Below, one piece after another: positions 47,457 to 57,020 of a DNA stretch of 64,000 nucleotides (position 1 is its first letter; each line of letters starts with the position of its first letter). The stretch is from Cutaneotrichosporon cavernicola (taxonomy: Eukaryota > Basidiomycota > Tremellomycetes > Trichosporonales > Trichosporonaceae): contig NC_083398.1 of NCBI RefSeq assembly GCF_030864355.1, positions 1,178,001 through 1,242,000 of the forward strand. Direction: 5' to 3'. The notes beneath the pieces were generated by a model. It did no database searches, was not told the origin of the DNA, and saw only the letters and a program-made list of their open reading frames with translations. A program made the translations under genes and the position numbers.

Positions 47457-48854
47457 CATAGCATTAGGTATTTGTTTTCGGGCATTTGGATATCTTGGCG
47501 CATTGCGTTGTTTTTGGCGGCCAGTGGGCGGCACAAGCCGGTGGGCGGAAAATGCGTCATGGGAGACGCTGGAGCCGCTGATCTGCGATCGAGAGCAGGG
47601 GATGGATATGAGGACTCAAGCTCTGGCAGCTAGTCAGCTCTCGCTTGCAGTGCGGAGGAGTAAGCTTGCTGTGCCGCTACTTGCAACGGTATAGCCGGGT
47701 TATCAAGGGCGGGCCACCGTCATATGCTGAGCGTTAAATGGCGAGGGACGAACCACAATCATATCACATCCATGTTCGTCGTCATCCATTTGCCCGGGTA
47801 GTTCGAATAAGTAGGTTCGGTTGGGTTTGACTCATCGGAACCTGATGTATCGTTCACGAGTTGGCGCCATTGCCATGAACCTTGCGTCAGGCTCCCAAAG
47901 GTAACATCTCCCAATTACTGCGCCGTTGGGCTATTTACTCTGCACTCTGTACACCGACCTCGGCCAGGTTATCTGGGTTGGGCGCAACCCAACCTGGTAG
48001 AGATGGTAGACGACCCTTGTACAGTCGAAACGAAACGGGATGACGTTCTAGGGCCAAAGGGTACAGAGGGGCGGAAGGGACGCCCAATCGCGCCCAAAAG
48101 AACGAGATGACGATAGGGGCGCCAATAGTGAAATGGTTAGGTTAGTAGGGAGATATAAGGGAAGGGGGGGAAAAGGAGATAACACTGTGGTTTTGCCCCT
48201 TGTTCCTCATTAATCTACGTTCCACAATTCAATGAGCATTAGAGAGCAGCATCAGAGCCAAGCATTCCAAGATACAGTTCTGGTACCATGCGAAGTCTTA
48301 GTCTACGAGGGTCAATACGTCAGCGGCCAAGTCGAAATTCAAAGCGTCAGCTGTCGCAACTTGTCACTCTGTCATGCTCTACGTCTTTATACTCTGTTAC
48401 TCTCCCCTTACTCTTCTATTTCCGACACTCAACTATCAAGCTGCCAGCTGCCAGCTAGCTACAAACAATCGGGGACAAAACATTTTAATGTCCGCCTGCT
48501 ACGTCCGCTTACTCCGGTGTCTCATCACGTCACTCGACAAGTGGTGACTTGGTTGATAACTTTGTGAGACAACGTCGCATTCAACACTTGGACACGCGGC
48601 CTATTCTCCCACGCATACCGCAATCTACCTCTTTGCTGTACAGAGTGCTAGCAGTGCGGCCCCAAATTGCCCAAGCTTCTACTCTGTCAGCTGGCAAATT
48701 GACTGCCAACCCACATTCCGTCCTTGTCCTTCTCCCCTTCTTCCCTTCCCCCCTTCTCCCCTTCTCTCTCTGTCTCTCTATCTCTTCCTCTCCCTCCCAT
48801 ATCCATCTACCCTTACAACCGGGCCCTCGCGGCCACCAGTCGCTCTTTCCCACC

Positions 48855-48907
48855 CTCCTTCTCCTCCTCCTCCTCCTCCTCCTTCTCCTCCTCCTCCTCC
48901 TCCTCCT
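48855..48907. repeat. TCC/CCT triplet repeat
   Basis: Around fifteen CCT-type triplets with two CTT interruptions lie in the presumed RhoGAP leader. Directly visible. Confidence 0.85.
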
Positions 48908-49219
48908 TCCTTCCTCCTCTGCATACTTGGCCAACTTGTTCGTACCATCCACACACGAGGCACAACGCGCGTGCGGTATCGACTCTTGGTTCATCACGCT
49001 CGACCCAGAACCTCTCGGGTGGCCCCACCGTCCGATCTCGCCTTGTTTAGATCTGCTTGGGCGCCTGGTGGGATTGTCGCTCTGGTCTAGAACCACAGAT
49101 CGCAGACTGTGTTTGGCTAGAACGCTGTGCGACGTGACGCTCATTCACCGCTCTCGAGCTCAAACCCTCACCGTCAACTGTCACTCGCCACCCATCACCA
49201 CCATCCCATCACTCTACAT

Positions 49220-49246
49220 TGTACAGTGCACACTGCACACTGTACA
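49220..49246. other. Inverted repeat with 9-bp arms
   Basis: TGTACAGTG (49220-49228) and CACTGTACA (49238-49246) are exact reverse complements separated by nine bases, about 480 bp upstream of the RhoGAP ATG. It could be a dimeric-factor site or an RNA hairpin in the leader. Confidence 0.7.
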
Positions 49247-49724
49247 TTCAACATCCCCTGGTCTCGTTGCACTTACTCTCCCATTCGGGCCTTCAACACA
49301 CACCTAGCCACCCTCAGCACTTGGGTGCTTTCCCACACACTTGGGCTCACTTAACACACCCAACTCATTCAACATCACACATCCCACGTCCACAAACGCC
49401 TCCCGCCTCCCGCCTCCCGCCTCTCCAACACCGCCTCTTTCTTGCGACATCAGCCCTTACCTAGGGCACTCCTCCTGCCAAACATCTGCCATCCACGCGT
49501 CTGTTCCCACACCAGCACCGCATTGCATCCAGCCACCAAGACAGGGGTCGTACAAGTCGAGCACGTTACACACTGCGCCAATCGACAGCCAGAGCTTCCT
49601 CGTCCTGGAATTGCACGTTCCTCCTTACCCATTGGCACGGCGGCACAAGCTCTCGCGCTCGAACCTACGCCGCGCAAGCCCGTAGGTCCGAGTTGCTCAC
49701 GAGCCCGCGTTTCGCGCCGCACAG

Positions 49725-51965
49725 ATGGTACCGAGCCGACCTTCTCCGGCGCCAGTGCGCGGTCGCGTCCCGTATCCGTCCGCCGACTCGTACCTCCCTG
49801 GCGACGTGGGGTTAACGCCGACCGTCAACACAGAGGCCAGGCTCGCGCTTCCAAGCGCGGGCAACAACGCGCCGAACGGCTCGCCGAACTCGTCAGCGAC
49901 ACCGTCTCCCGCTCCCCCTACTCCCAGCACCGAGGATTCGGACATGAATAAGGAAGGTGGCGTGGCTGGGGGCTTGCGGCGCTTAACGTCGCGCCGGCGG
50001 TCGACGCGTGATAAGGAAAAGGGCAAAGAGAAGGACAAGGCGCAGGAACTTGAGGCGCCAGAGCCTTTGCCCAAAGAACCACCCGTGGAACGCAAGCTGA
50101 GCCGCCAGATGACCGAGCGAGAACAGAGCTCTATGAGCTTGAAGAACTGGTGGAAATCATTCAAATCTCGCGACCAACCACCCGCCGAGCGCAGCTTCCG
50201 TCGAGCGCCGCAGACCATGAACACTCGGCGTGTATTTGGCGTGCCACTGTCGCGCGTTCTCACCTACGCCGCGATGCAGATCTCTACCAGCGCCCCTGAC
50301 GGTTCGCTATACGTCTGGGGCGAGGTGCCGATCCTCATTGGGCGCTGTGGGGCCTACCTCAAAAGCAAGACGGACATTGAGGGCGTTTTCCGCGTCTCTG
50401 GGTCAGCCAAGCGCATCCGCGACCTGCAGGTCAGATTCGACGAGGGCCCAAAGGTGAGTACCAATGACGGTGTGCTGGATGATGACGGCACGCTCACGCG
50501 ACAGTACGGCATAGACCTCAACTGGGAGGAGTCGCCCTACACGCCACACGACGTCGCCACCATCCTGCGGCGGTATCTCACACAGATGTCTGAGCCGGTT
50601 ACCCCATTCCAGTACTACAACGCGTTCCGTGCCATTCAGGTGTCGGACCACACGGCCGAACAGAAGGTCCGCGAGTACAAGCGTCTCGTCCGAGACATGC
50701 CACGTGAGAACCAGTACCTCCTCCTCTACTTGCTCGACCTCTTAGGCCTCTTTGCGCGCGACTCGGACAAGAACCTCATGACGTCGGCCAACCTGGCCGT
50801 CATCTTCCAGCCAGCAATCCTTTCACACCCAGGGCACGATATGCGCCCCGCCGAGAGCGCGATATCCAAGGACGTTGTCCAGTTTTTGATCGACCACCAA
50901 GCCCACTTTGTCTTTGGCATGTCGAAGCGTATGTCCAATGCGACGCGTCGCTCCAAGTCGACAGCCGCGGAGGGTTCAAGCAAGGCTACACCAGGGACAG
51001 CCTCTAGAAGTCCATCCGACGGCGCTGCGATCGCCGCGAGCAGGGCAGGCGTGCCGTTCATCACCTCCCCAAGACCGCCCGCGATCCCGGAGGACCGAGA
51101 GGCGTCGCCACAGAAGAGTGAGCCTCTCCCGATCCAGGTCCTGTCGCCTCAGCCAATTTCGCAGTCTACGTCTTCGATACTCGCTGGTCAACCTTTGGCC
51201 CATTCGCCCGAACCGCATTCGTCGTCTCTCCCCAAGAGCGGAGCATCGCCATGCCTGTCACCGTCGCCAGCCCCGCCCAGCACAGCGGCGTCCCCAGTCC
51301 CGCTAGCAGCGACTAACTCTCCGCAGCCATCTGTACCTGAGCCGCGCACGTCACTCACTTTGCAGCGCCCACCCCCAGTCAGGGCGGACACCGATTTCAT
51401 GCTGCCATCGGACTCGGACGAGGAAGCACCACCAGGCGGCTATTACATTGTAGAGAGGGCGACCTCTCCCCACCGTGCGACATCACCGTTTCCCGCGTCC
51501 CCGGAGCCCACAGGGTCCGTCACTCATGCAACAGTCGCGTTGCAATCTATCCTCCCACCGCGACCCCCACGGCGGTCACAGGACAAGGACAAGGACAAGG
51601 TCATTTCACCCATCGTCCCGTCCGGGCCTGGTGTTCCTATCGTGGATATATTACAGCCGTCCGACTCTGACGACGACGCCCCCGCTGGCGGGTATGTCAT
51701 GTTCGAGAACAAGCCTGGGATGCTCAGAACCTCAGCGATGGGCCGCGCGCACTCGGCAGCAGCCTCACCCACGGCGAGGCCGTTGACGTCTGCAGAGACT
51801 GTCCCGGCCCGCTCTCGGACAGCACTGCAGTCTGGCGAAGGGCGTGCCAACTCACCCCAACCGCCAGTACAAGGTGCCACTGGCTTGTTACGACGCAGAA
51901 CGTTACCGACCAAGCGCGTGTCGGATTTTACAGCACGCATGCGCCGAGCTGTGCGTGAGGCGTAG
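49725..51965 (+). CDS. RhoGAP-domain protein (Sac7/Rga-like)
   Basis: About 729 aa if the 51-nt segment 50454-50504 is removed as an intron, or 746 aa if retained. The N-terminus is Pro/Ser/Arg-rich with a charged KEKGKEKDKAQ stretch. The GAP domain (about residues 170-395) contains FGVPLSRVL, YVWGEVPILIGRCGAYLK, the arginine finger in IEGVFRVSGS, ATILRRYLTQMSEPVTPFQYYNAF and NLMTSANLAVIFQPAILSHP. The C-terminal half is disordered, with two similar short motifs DSDEEAPPGGYYIVE and DSDDDAPAGGYVMFE. The protein should stimulate GTP hydrolysis on a Rho/Cdc42-type GTPase controlling cell wall or polarity; the exact GTPase is not determinable. GPK joined to YGIDLNW is the more family-like reading, which favours the intron. 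Confidence 0.88.
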   Translation: MVPSRPSPAPVRGRVPYPSADSYLPGDVGLTPTVNTEARLALPSAGNNAPNGSPNSSATPSPAPPTPSTEDSDMNKEGGVAGGLRRLTSRRRSTRDKEKGKEKDKAQELEAPEPLPKEPPVERKLSRQMTEREQSSMSLKNWWKSFKSRDQPPAERSFRRAPQTMNTRRVFGVPLSRVLTYAAMQISTSAPDGSLYVWGEVPILIGRCGAYLKSKTDIEGVFRVSGSAKRIRDLQVRFDEGPKVSTNDGVLDDDGTLTRQYGIDLNWEESPYTPHDVATILRRYLTQMSEPVTPFQYYNAFRAIQVSDHTAEQKVREYKRLVRDMPRENQYLLLYLLDLLGLFARDSDKNLMTSANLAVIFQPAILSHPGHDMRPAESAISKDVVQFLIDHQAHFVFGMSKRMSNATRRSKSTAAEGSSKATPGTASRSPSDGAAIAASRAGVPFITSPRPPAIPEDREASPQKSEPLPIQVLSPQPISQSTSSILAGQPLAHSPEPHSSSLPKSGASPCLSPSPAPPSTAASPVPLAATNSPQPSVPEPRTSLTLQRPPPVRADTDFMLPSDSDEEAPPGGYYIVERATSPHRATSPFPASPEPTGSVTHATVALQSILPPRPPRRSQDKDKDKVISPIVPSGPGVPIVDILQPSDSDDDAPAGGYVMFENKPGMLRTSAMGRAHSAAASPTARPLTSAETVPARSRTALQSGEGRANSPQPPVQGATGLLRRRTLPTKRVSDFTARMRRAVREA

Positions 51966-52488
51966 AGGGGAGAGATGCTGAGACGGCGCGCAGGACGCGA
52001 GTCACGAGGGGCCTAGCTACATTGAACATCATCATCCACACACACAAGTACATTGTGCAGAACGAGCACACCGGCCACGACGTTGGCTGGATAAGGACAT
52101 TATAACTCTTCCCTTCATTTACACTCTTGTACTTTGTTGTTAGTTTTCAAACAGCTACTGTTTTCCTTGAGGGTTGTTGTGCATGGACATATTGTGCATG
52201 GACATATTTACAAAGCTCAAAAGTGGGGGGTTGGAGCAGAACTTGGGGAGGGTACCGATGCCACAATATGTATGTTGTCGTCGGGGGTAAGGGGAGGTTC
52301 AAATAAGCAAACGCGTCGTAACTGGCTTGTTTGACGCGTCTGTCCTCCCTTGTACTGTTAATGGCGTCCCCTCCCCCCCGCCCCCCCCATCCACCACCGC
52401 TCATTTGGCTGTTCTCCCCTGAGCAATCAATTACTAGTAACTGACTGAGCATTCTTTCGTCCACCTCATCTTCCCCTATCCCATCACA
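51966..52488. other. Intergenic, MCM2 promoter
   Basis: About 520 bp between tandem genes. It contains two ACGCGT boxes and a C-rich stretch at 52368-52392. Confidence 0.6.
52311..52339. promoter_or_regulatory. Two MluI cell-cycle boxes (MCB) upstream of MCM2
   Basis: Perfect ACGCGT palindromes at 52311-52316 and 52334-52339 lie 150-178 bp upstream of the MCM2 ATG. ACGCGT is the binding core of the fungal MBF (Mbp1/Res-Swi6) factor, which drives G1/S expression of replication genes. The pairing, spacing and target gene fit a functional site; binding itself is inference. Confidence 0.72.
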
Positions 52489-52742
52489 ATGCCCTCACAA
52501 AACACAACTCCAACCCAAAGATCACAGCGCAACAAGCGCAGGCGTGATGAGGACAACGACAATCAAGTTCCCACCCCAACCAACTACCGCGACCTCCCCT
52601 CGAGCCCCCCTGCGGAACCACAAACCCCCAGTGCCTCCCAGTTGGGCTCGTCGCCGCCCCACTTTGATTTTGACGAGGATGAACAAGAGATCGAGGACGA
52701 GGACGAAGAGATGCGTGCTCGCGGCCGTCACCGCGATCTGCC

Positions 52743-52773
<31 letters not shown>

Positions 52774-55327
52774 GAAGGCGAGAACCTGTTCGGCGAGGAC
52801 ATGTACGAGGACTACACAGCAAACGACCGGCTCGACCGGTACTCGGACATTGGCATTGATGACCACTCGTCAGTCGTCGGCGAGATGACGAGGGCGCAGC
52901 GGCAGGCTGCAGAGCGCGAGATGTCGCGCCGCGATCGCGGCCTTCCTGGTGTCCGCCGTGCACGCACGCACATGCCCGAGTTCCTGCAGTCCGAGGACGG
53001 CGACGACCTGTCGGGCGACGCGGGTTTACTCTCGGGCATTACTCGACGCGCGCGCCGCCGCTACGACGAGCTGCCGGCCGAGTTGGCCGATGAAGAGGAG
53101 ATCCCACTCGAGCACCTCGGCGACGTCAAGACGCGTACCGTGTCGGAGTGGGTCGCTATCCCGCAGGTACGCCGCGCTGTTGCGACCCACTTCCGTACTT
53201 TCCTCACGACGTGCACGGACGACAACGGCGCGTCAGTCTACGGCCAGCGTATTCGCACGCTCGGGGAGACCAACTCGGAGTCGCTCGAGGTCAACTTTAT
53301 CCAGCTCGCCGACTCGCGGCCAGTGCTGTCCTACTTCCTCGCCAACAGCCCGCAGGAAATGCTTGCCATCTTTGACGAGGTCGCCCTCGAGGCCGTTCTG
53401 ATGTACTTCCCCGGGTACAACAACATCCACTCAGAGATCCATGTGCGCATCAATGACCTGCCGAGTAAGCTGTCGCTGCGCGACCTGCGGCAGGACAACC
53501 TCAACTGCCTCGTGCGCGTGTCCGGTGTCGTTACCCGCCGCACCGGCGTCTTCCCACAGCTCAAGTACGTCAAGTTTGACTGCCAGAAGTGCGGTGCGGT
53601 CCTCGGCCCGTTCTACCAGGACGTTCACAAGGAGCTCAAGCTATCGTTCTGCTCCAACTGCAGTTCGCGCGGCCCGTTCATGGTCAACTCGGAGCAGACC
53701 GTGTACCGCAACTTCCAGAAGCTCACGCTGCAAGAGAGCCCTGGGTCGGTGCCGGCGGGTCGTCTGCCGCGCCACCGTGAGGTCGTGCTCATGTGGGACC
53801 TGATCGATGTCGCCAAGCCTGGTGAGGAGATTGAGGTCACTGGCACGTACAGGAACAACTTTGACGCGGCACTCAACTCGAAGAACGGCTTCCCAGTGTT
53901 TGCGACGGTGCTCGAGGCCAACCACATCACCAAGGCCGAGGACGCGTATGCGTCGATCAACATCACTGCCGAGGAGGAGAAGACGATCCGGTCGCTGAGC
54001 AAGGACGACCGCATCGTCAAGCGTATTATAAAGTCGATCGCGCCCAGTATTTACGGGCACGACGATATCAAGACGGCGATCGCACTCTCGCTCTTTGGCG
54101 GGTGCGCCAAGGACATTAACCGCAAGCACCGCATCCGTGGCGACATCAATGTCCTCCTGCTCGGTGACCCTGGTACGGCCAAGTCTCAGTTCCTCAAGTA
54201 TGTCGAGAAGACGGCGAACCGCGCCGTGTTCACTACGGGACAGGGCGCGAGTGCCGTCGGTCTCACGGCGTCGGTACGCAAGGATCCGGTTACGCGCGAG
54301 TGGACTCTTGAGGGCGGGGCGCTCGTGCTCGCAGACAAGGGCCACTGCCTCATCGACGAGTTTGACAAGATGAACGACGCGGACCGCACGTCCATCCACG
54401 AGGCGATGGAGCAGCAGAGCATCTCAATCTCCAAGGCGGGTATCGTCACGACGTTGCAGGCGCGCTGCGCCATTGTCGCCGCAGCCAACCCCATCGGTGG
54501 GCGGTACAACCCGACCATTCCGTTCCAGCAGAACGTTGAGCTCACCGAGCCCATCCTGTCGCGTTTCGACGTCCTCTGCGTCGTCAAGGACCCCGTGGAC
54601 CCGGTACAGGACGAGATGCTTGCGCAGTTTGTCGTGGGCTCGCACATGCGCTCGCACCCAGCCTATGAAGCCCAAGAAGAGATGACCGTCAACACAGTCC
54701 TCGACGCTGACGTGAGTTACCTCGATGCAGAGCTGACCCCAGATTATCCCGCAGGACATGCTGCGCAAGTACATTATGTACGCCAAGGACAATGTGCGCC
54801 CCAAGCTCTACCAACTGGACCAGGACAAGCTTGCTCGGCTATACGCAGACCTGCGCCGTGAATCTCTCGCCACTGGCTCATTTCCCATCACAGTCCGCCA
54901 CCTCGAGAGCATGATTCGCATGTCGGAAGCCTCTGCCAAGATGCACTTGCGCGAATTCGTACGCTCCGACGACATCGACTTGGCTATTAGGGTGACAGTC
55001 GGCAGTTTTGTCAACGCCCAGAAGATGAGTATCAAGAAGAGCCTGGAGCGCGGATTCCGGAAATACGTGACGGCCTCTAGCGACGCCGACGAATTGCTCA
55101 ACTTCCTCCTCGGCCAACTTGTCAAGGAACGGGTACAGCTGCACTGGAACGTGCGTGGCGAGATGCCGCCGTCTGTCGAGGTCAAGGTCGCGCAGCTCGA
55201 GACGCGCGCGCGCACCGTGGATGTCTTTGATGTTCGGCCTTATTTGGGCTCGGCGCTGTTCCGCGCCAACGGGTATGTTCTGCGAGGGGGGGTGGTCGAG
55301 AAGGTGTTCGTTGTTGGCGATGAGTAG
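52489..55327 (+). CDS. MCM2: Replicative helicase subunit Mcm2
   Basis: Exons 52489-54711 and 54743-55327 give 935 aa. The N-terminus is Ser/Pro-rich then strongly acidic, as in Mcm2 (DDK target and histone-binding region). The zinc finger CQKCG..CSNC starts near residue 365. The AAA+ core has Walker A GDPGTAKS (about 559), Walker B LIDEFDKM and arginine finger SRFD (about 690). [16 protein letters not shown] and [22 protein letters not shown] are Mcm2-specific. Mcm2 is part of the Mcm2-7 ring that unwinds DNA at origins. The single 31-nt intron joins DAD to [11 protein letters not shown], restoring the conserved helix. Two upstream MCB boxes suggest G1/S regulation. Confidence 0.97.
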
Positions 55328-55835
55328 GCGCAGCATGAGGGTCGGCTTGTACTTGTATGACTGTATGAGATTGCTGCTAGAGTTGCGTGGGTTGCAGGTT
55401 GCAGATGTACATGAGTGTAAGAGGATGAAGATGCTGAACGGCGCTGTGAGTGCCTTCAAGCAAAATAGGATGGCCGCGAGGTTCTGATGTATTCTGAAGG
55501 ACGCTAGACTGGGTGGAACCACGATCATGCCGAACTTATTCGCCCTATATCAGCTCAAAGTCAGCTCACCCATCCACAGCGCTGTTCAAGAGTTCCTTGA
55601 ACAGCGTTGTTGTTGCCTTTTCCAAGCTCAAGCTTCACATGACCATTCATCCAGCGTACCAGTGTCTTTCCGCACTCTGACATCAGACCATGACCACAGA
55701 CTTGGCAACTCTACTCGCAACTCGCAACTCGGATAAGAGATGTATGCATGTCGCCTAATCCCCTCCCCTCCCCCACACTCTCCTCTCCTCTGGACTACGC
55801 CATACTCGGCGACAGTCCGCTTCGGCCCGCCTGCT
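55328..55835. other. Convergent intergenic region
   Basis: About 510 bp between the MCM2 and NDUFAF2-like stops. It contains the hairpin at 55581-55607; otherwise nothing is seen. Confidence 0.5.
55581..55607. other. Hairpin with 11-bp perfect stem between convergent genes
   Basis: CGCTGTTCAAG (55581-55591) and CTTGAACAGCG (55597-55607) are exact reverse complements around a five-base loop. It sits near the middle of the convergent interval, 254 bp after the MCM2 stop and 229 bp from the NDUFAF2-like stop. Confidence 0.8.
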
Positions 55836-56653
55836 CTACGCACCCCGCTTCCGCGGCCGAAACGCCTTACCAACACCCTTGACCCCGGCATCCCCAACCC
55901 CCTCCTCACTAACCCCACTCTCACGTAGGCGGCGGCGCGTATCCTCCTCCGCAAGCTGGCGAAGTGTGTTGGCATCGGTAGACATTGCGTCGACCTTTGC
56001 TCTGGGTGGTGCGATGGGACTTGTCTCGTCCGTAGCGCTAGCTTCAGGCGTACTGGTCTGGGATTGGAGAGGGGCCTCTATAGACTCGGACTGGGCCAAA
56101 TCAACAACAGGCGCGCTCCCCCTCCGTTTCGGCATCTTGTCTCTCGGTGCAGGCGGATACGCAAACTTGGCACTGGCATGCGGTGTACCCCCTGACGAGG
56201 CGAAGGATCCTCCAGTCGTGGCAAACACGCCTCCGATCAACCCATCGCCGTCCAGTGAACTCGGGACGTTTTGTTCACCAGCCTCGGTTCCGTCCGGCAA
56301 GAGATATCCCTGTTCTATCCTCTCTGCCTTTTCGCGCGCTTCAATCATCGCCACTCGGACTCGTAGTGCCGCTTGCCGCGCTGCATCCTTGCGTAATTCG
56401 TCCATTGAAGGAGGGGTGGCGCGCGTGTGGCTCATCCATGCCGTCCATTGTACTGGAAGCTGGGCTGTGCCGCGCCGATAGTCTTCGGGAGACGAGTAGG
56501 CGTACGAGGTTGGCGAGTCGGCGTATTCGACCGTACGCTTCGTGCGGCCGCCGACGGGGTTCGGGAGCTCGTAGTATCTGTTGCCGGCTAGGTCGTGGCC
56601 GATGGGTCGCTTTGGTTAGTGAGGATTGGGGGGAAGGCCGAGTGCAGAGAGCA

Positions 56654-56687
<34 letters not shown>

Positions 56688-56776
56688 AGAGATGCAGCGA
56701 AACACACCTTGCTGCTAAAAGGAATTTTGGAGATCAGCTTGGACCAGAGGCCCAGCTGGCGTTGTGTTGCGCGCAT
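55836..56776 (-). CDS. NDUFAF2 / N7BM-like complex I assembly factor (NDUFA12 family)
   Basis: Exons 56776-56708 and 56609-55836, 280 aa. The first exon encodes MRATQRQLGLWSKLISKIPFSSK. The second starts RPIGHDLAGNRYYELPNP, then GGRTKRTVEY and LPVQWTAWMSHTRATPPSMDEL, the conserved order of the B17.2/NDUFA12 and NDUFAF2 fold. The length beyond the core and the disordered, Ser/Thr/Glu-rich C-terminus fit the assembly factor NDUFAF2/N7BM rather than the structural subunit. It would act in the mitochondrial matrix at late complex I assembly. The 98-nt intron carries GAGAGCG tandem units. Starting translation at the internal MSHTR would cut the domain in two, so ATG 56776 is preferred. Confidence 0.85.
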
Positions 56777-56967
56777 CGTCCGAGATGAAAGATGGAGAGG
56801 TAACTCGTTGCAGAAGACGATCGGGGCAATCCGACTTTCATCGCAGATTTGGTCCCGCAGCCCTCTCAACTAGTGGAGGCCAGCTCGACTCGCCACTCCA
56901 GTCTACAAGAGTGATGCATGCTAATGGTTCCAATGCTATGGCTTCTTCTAGGGTTTCTCTCCACACT

Positions 56968-57000
56968 GCGTGCTACGTACTACGTGCTACGTACTACGCG
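56968..57000. repeat. GCTACGTACTACG tandem repeat
   Basis: Two adjacent copies of a 14-bp unit based on TGCTACGTACTACG lie just 3' of the Lon stop codon, in the short Lon / NDUFAF2-like spacer. Confidence 0.7.
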
Positions 57001-57020
57001 CTCCGCACTCCCACTCGGCA

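Larger units (their letters stand above)
47457..49724. other. Long intergenic region, probable RhoGAP promoter and leader
   Basis: About 2.3 kb. The right half (48.5-49.7 kb) is pyrimidine-rich, with a CCT/TCC triplet array near 48855-48907 and an inverted repeat at 49220-49246, consistent with a long 5' leader. A 252-codon low-complexity frame at 48549-49307 has no domain. ATG 49725 is directly preceded by GCACAG, so an upstream noncoding or coding exon spliced at this point is possible. Confidence 0.5.

Noticed and set aside
48549..49307. 252-codon plus-strand reading frame
   Set aside because: Composed of pyrimidine-rich low-complexity Ser/Leu/Pro sequence with no domain; better explained as leader DNA of the RhoGAP gene.
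55836..56435. Independent gene starting at MSHTRATPP (56435)
   Set aside because: This ATG is internal to the NDUFA12/NDUFAF2 fold; the upstream exon restores the conserved GHDLAGNRYYELPNP.
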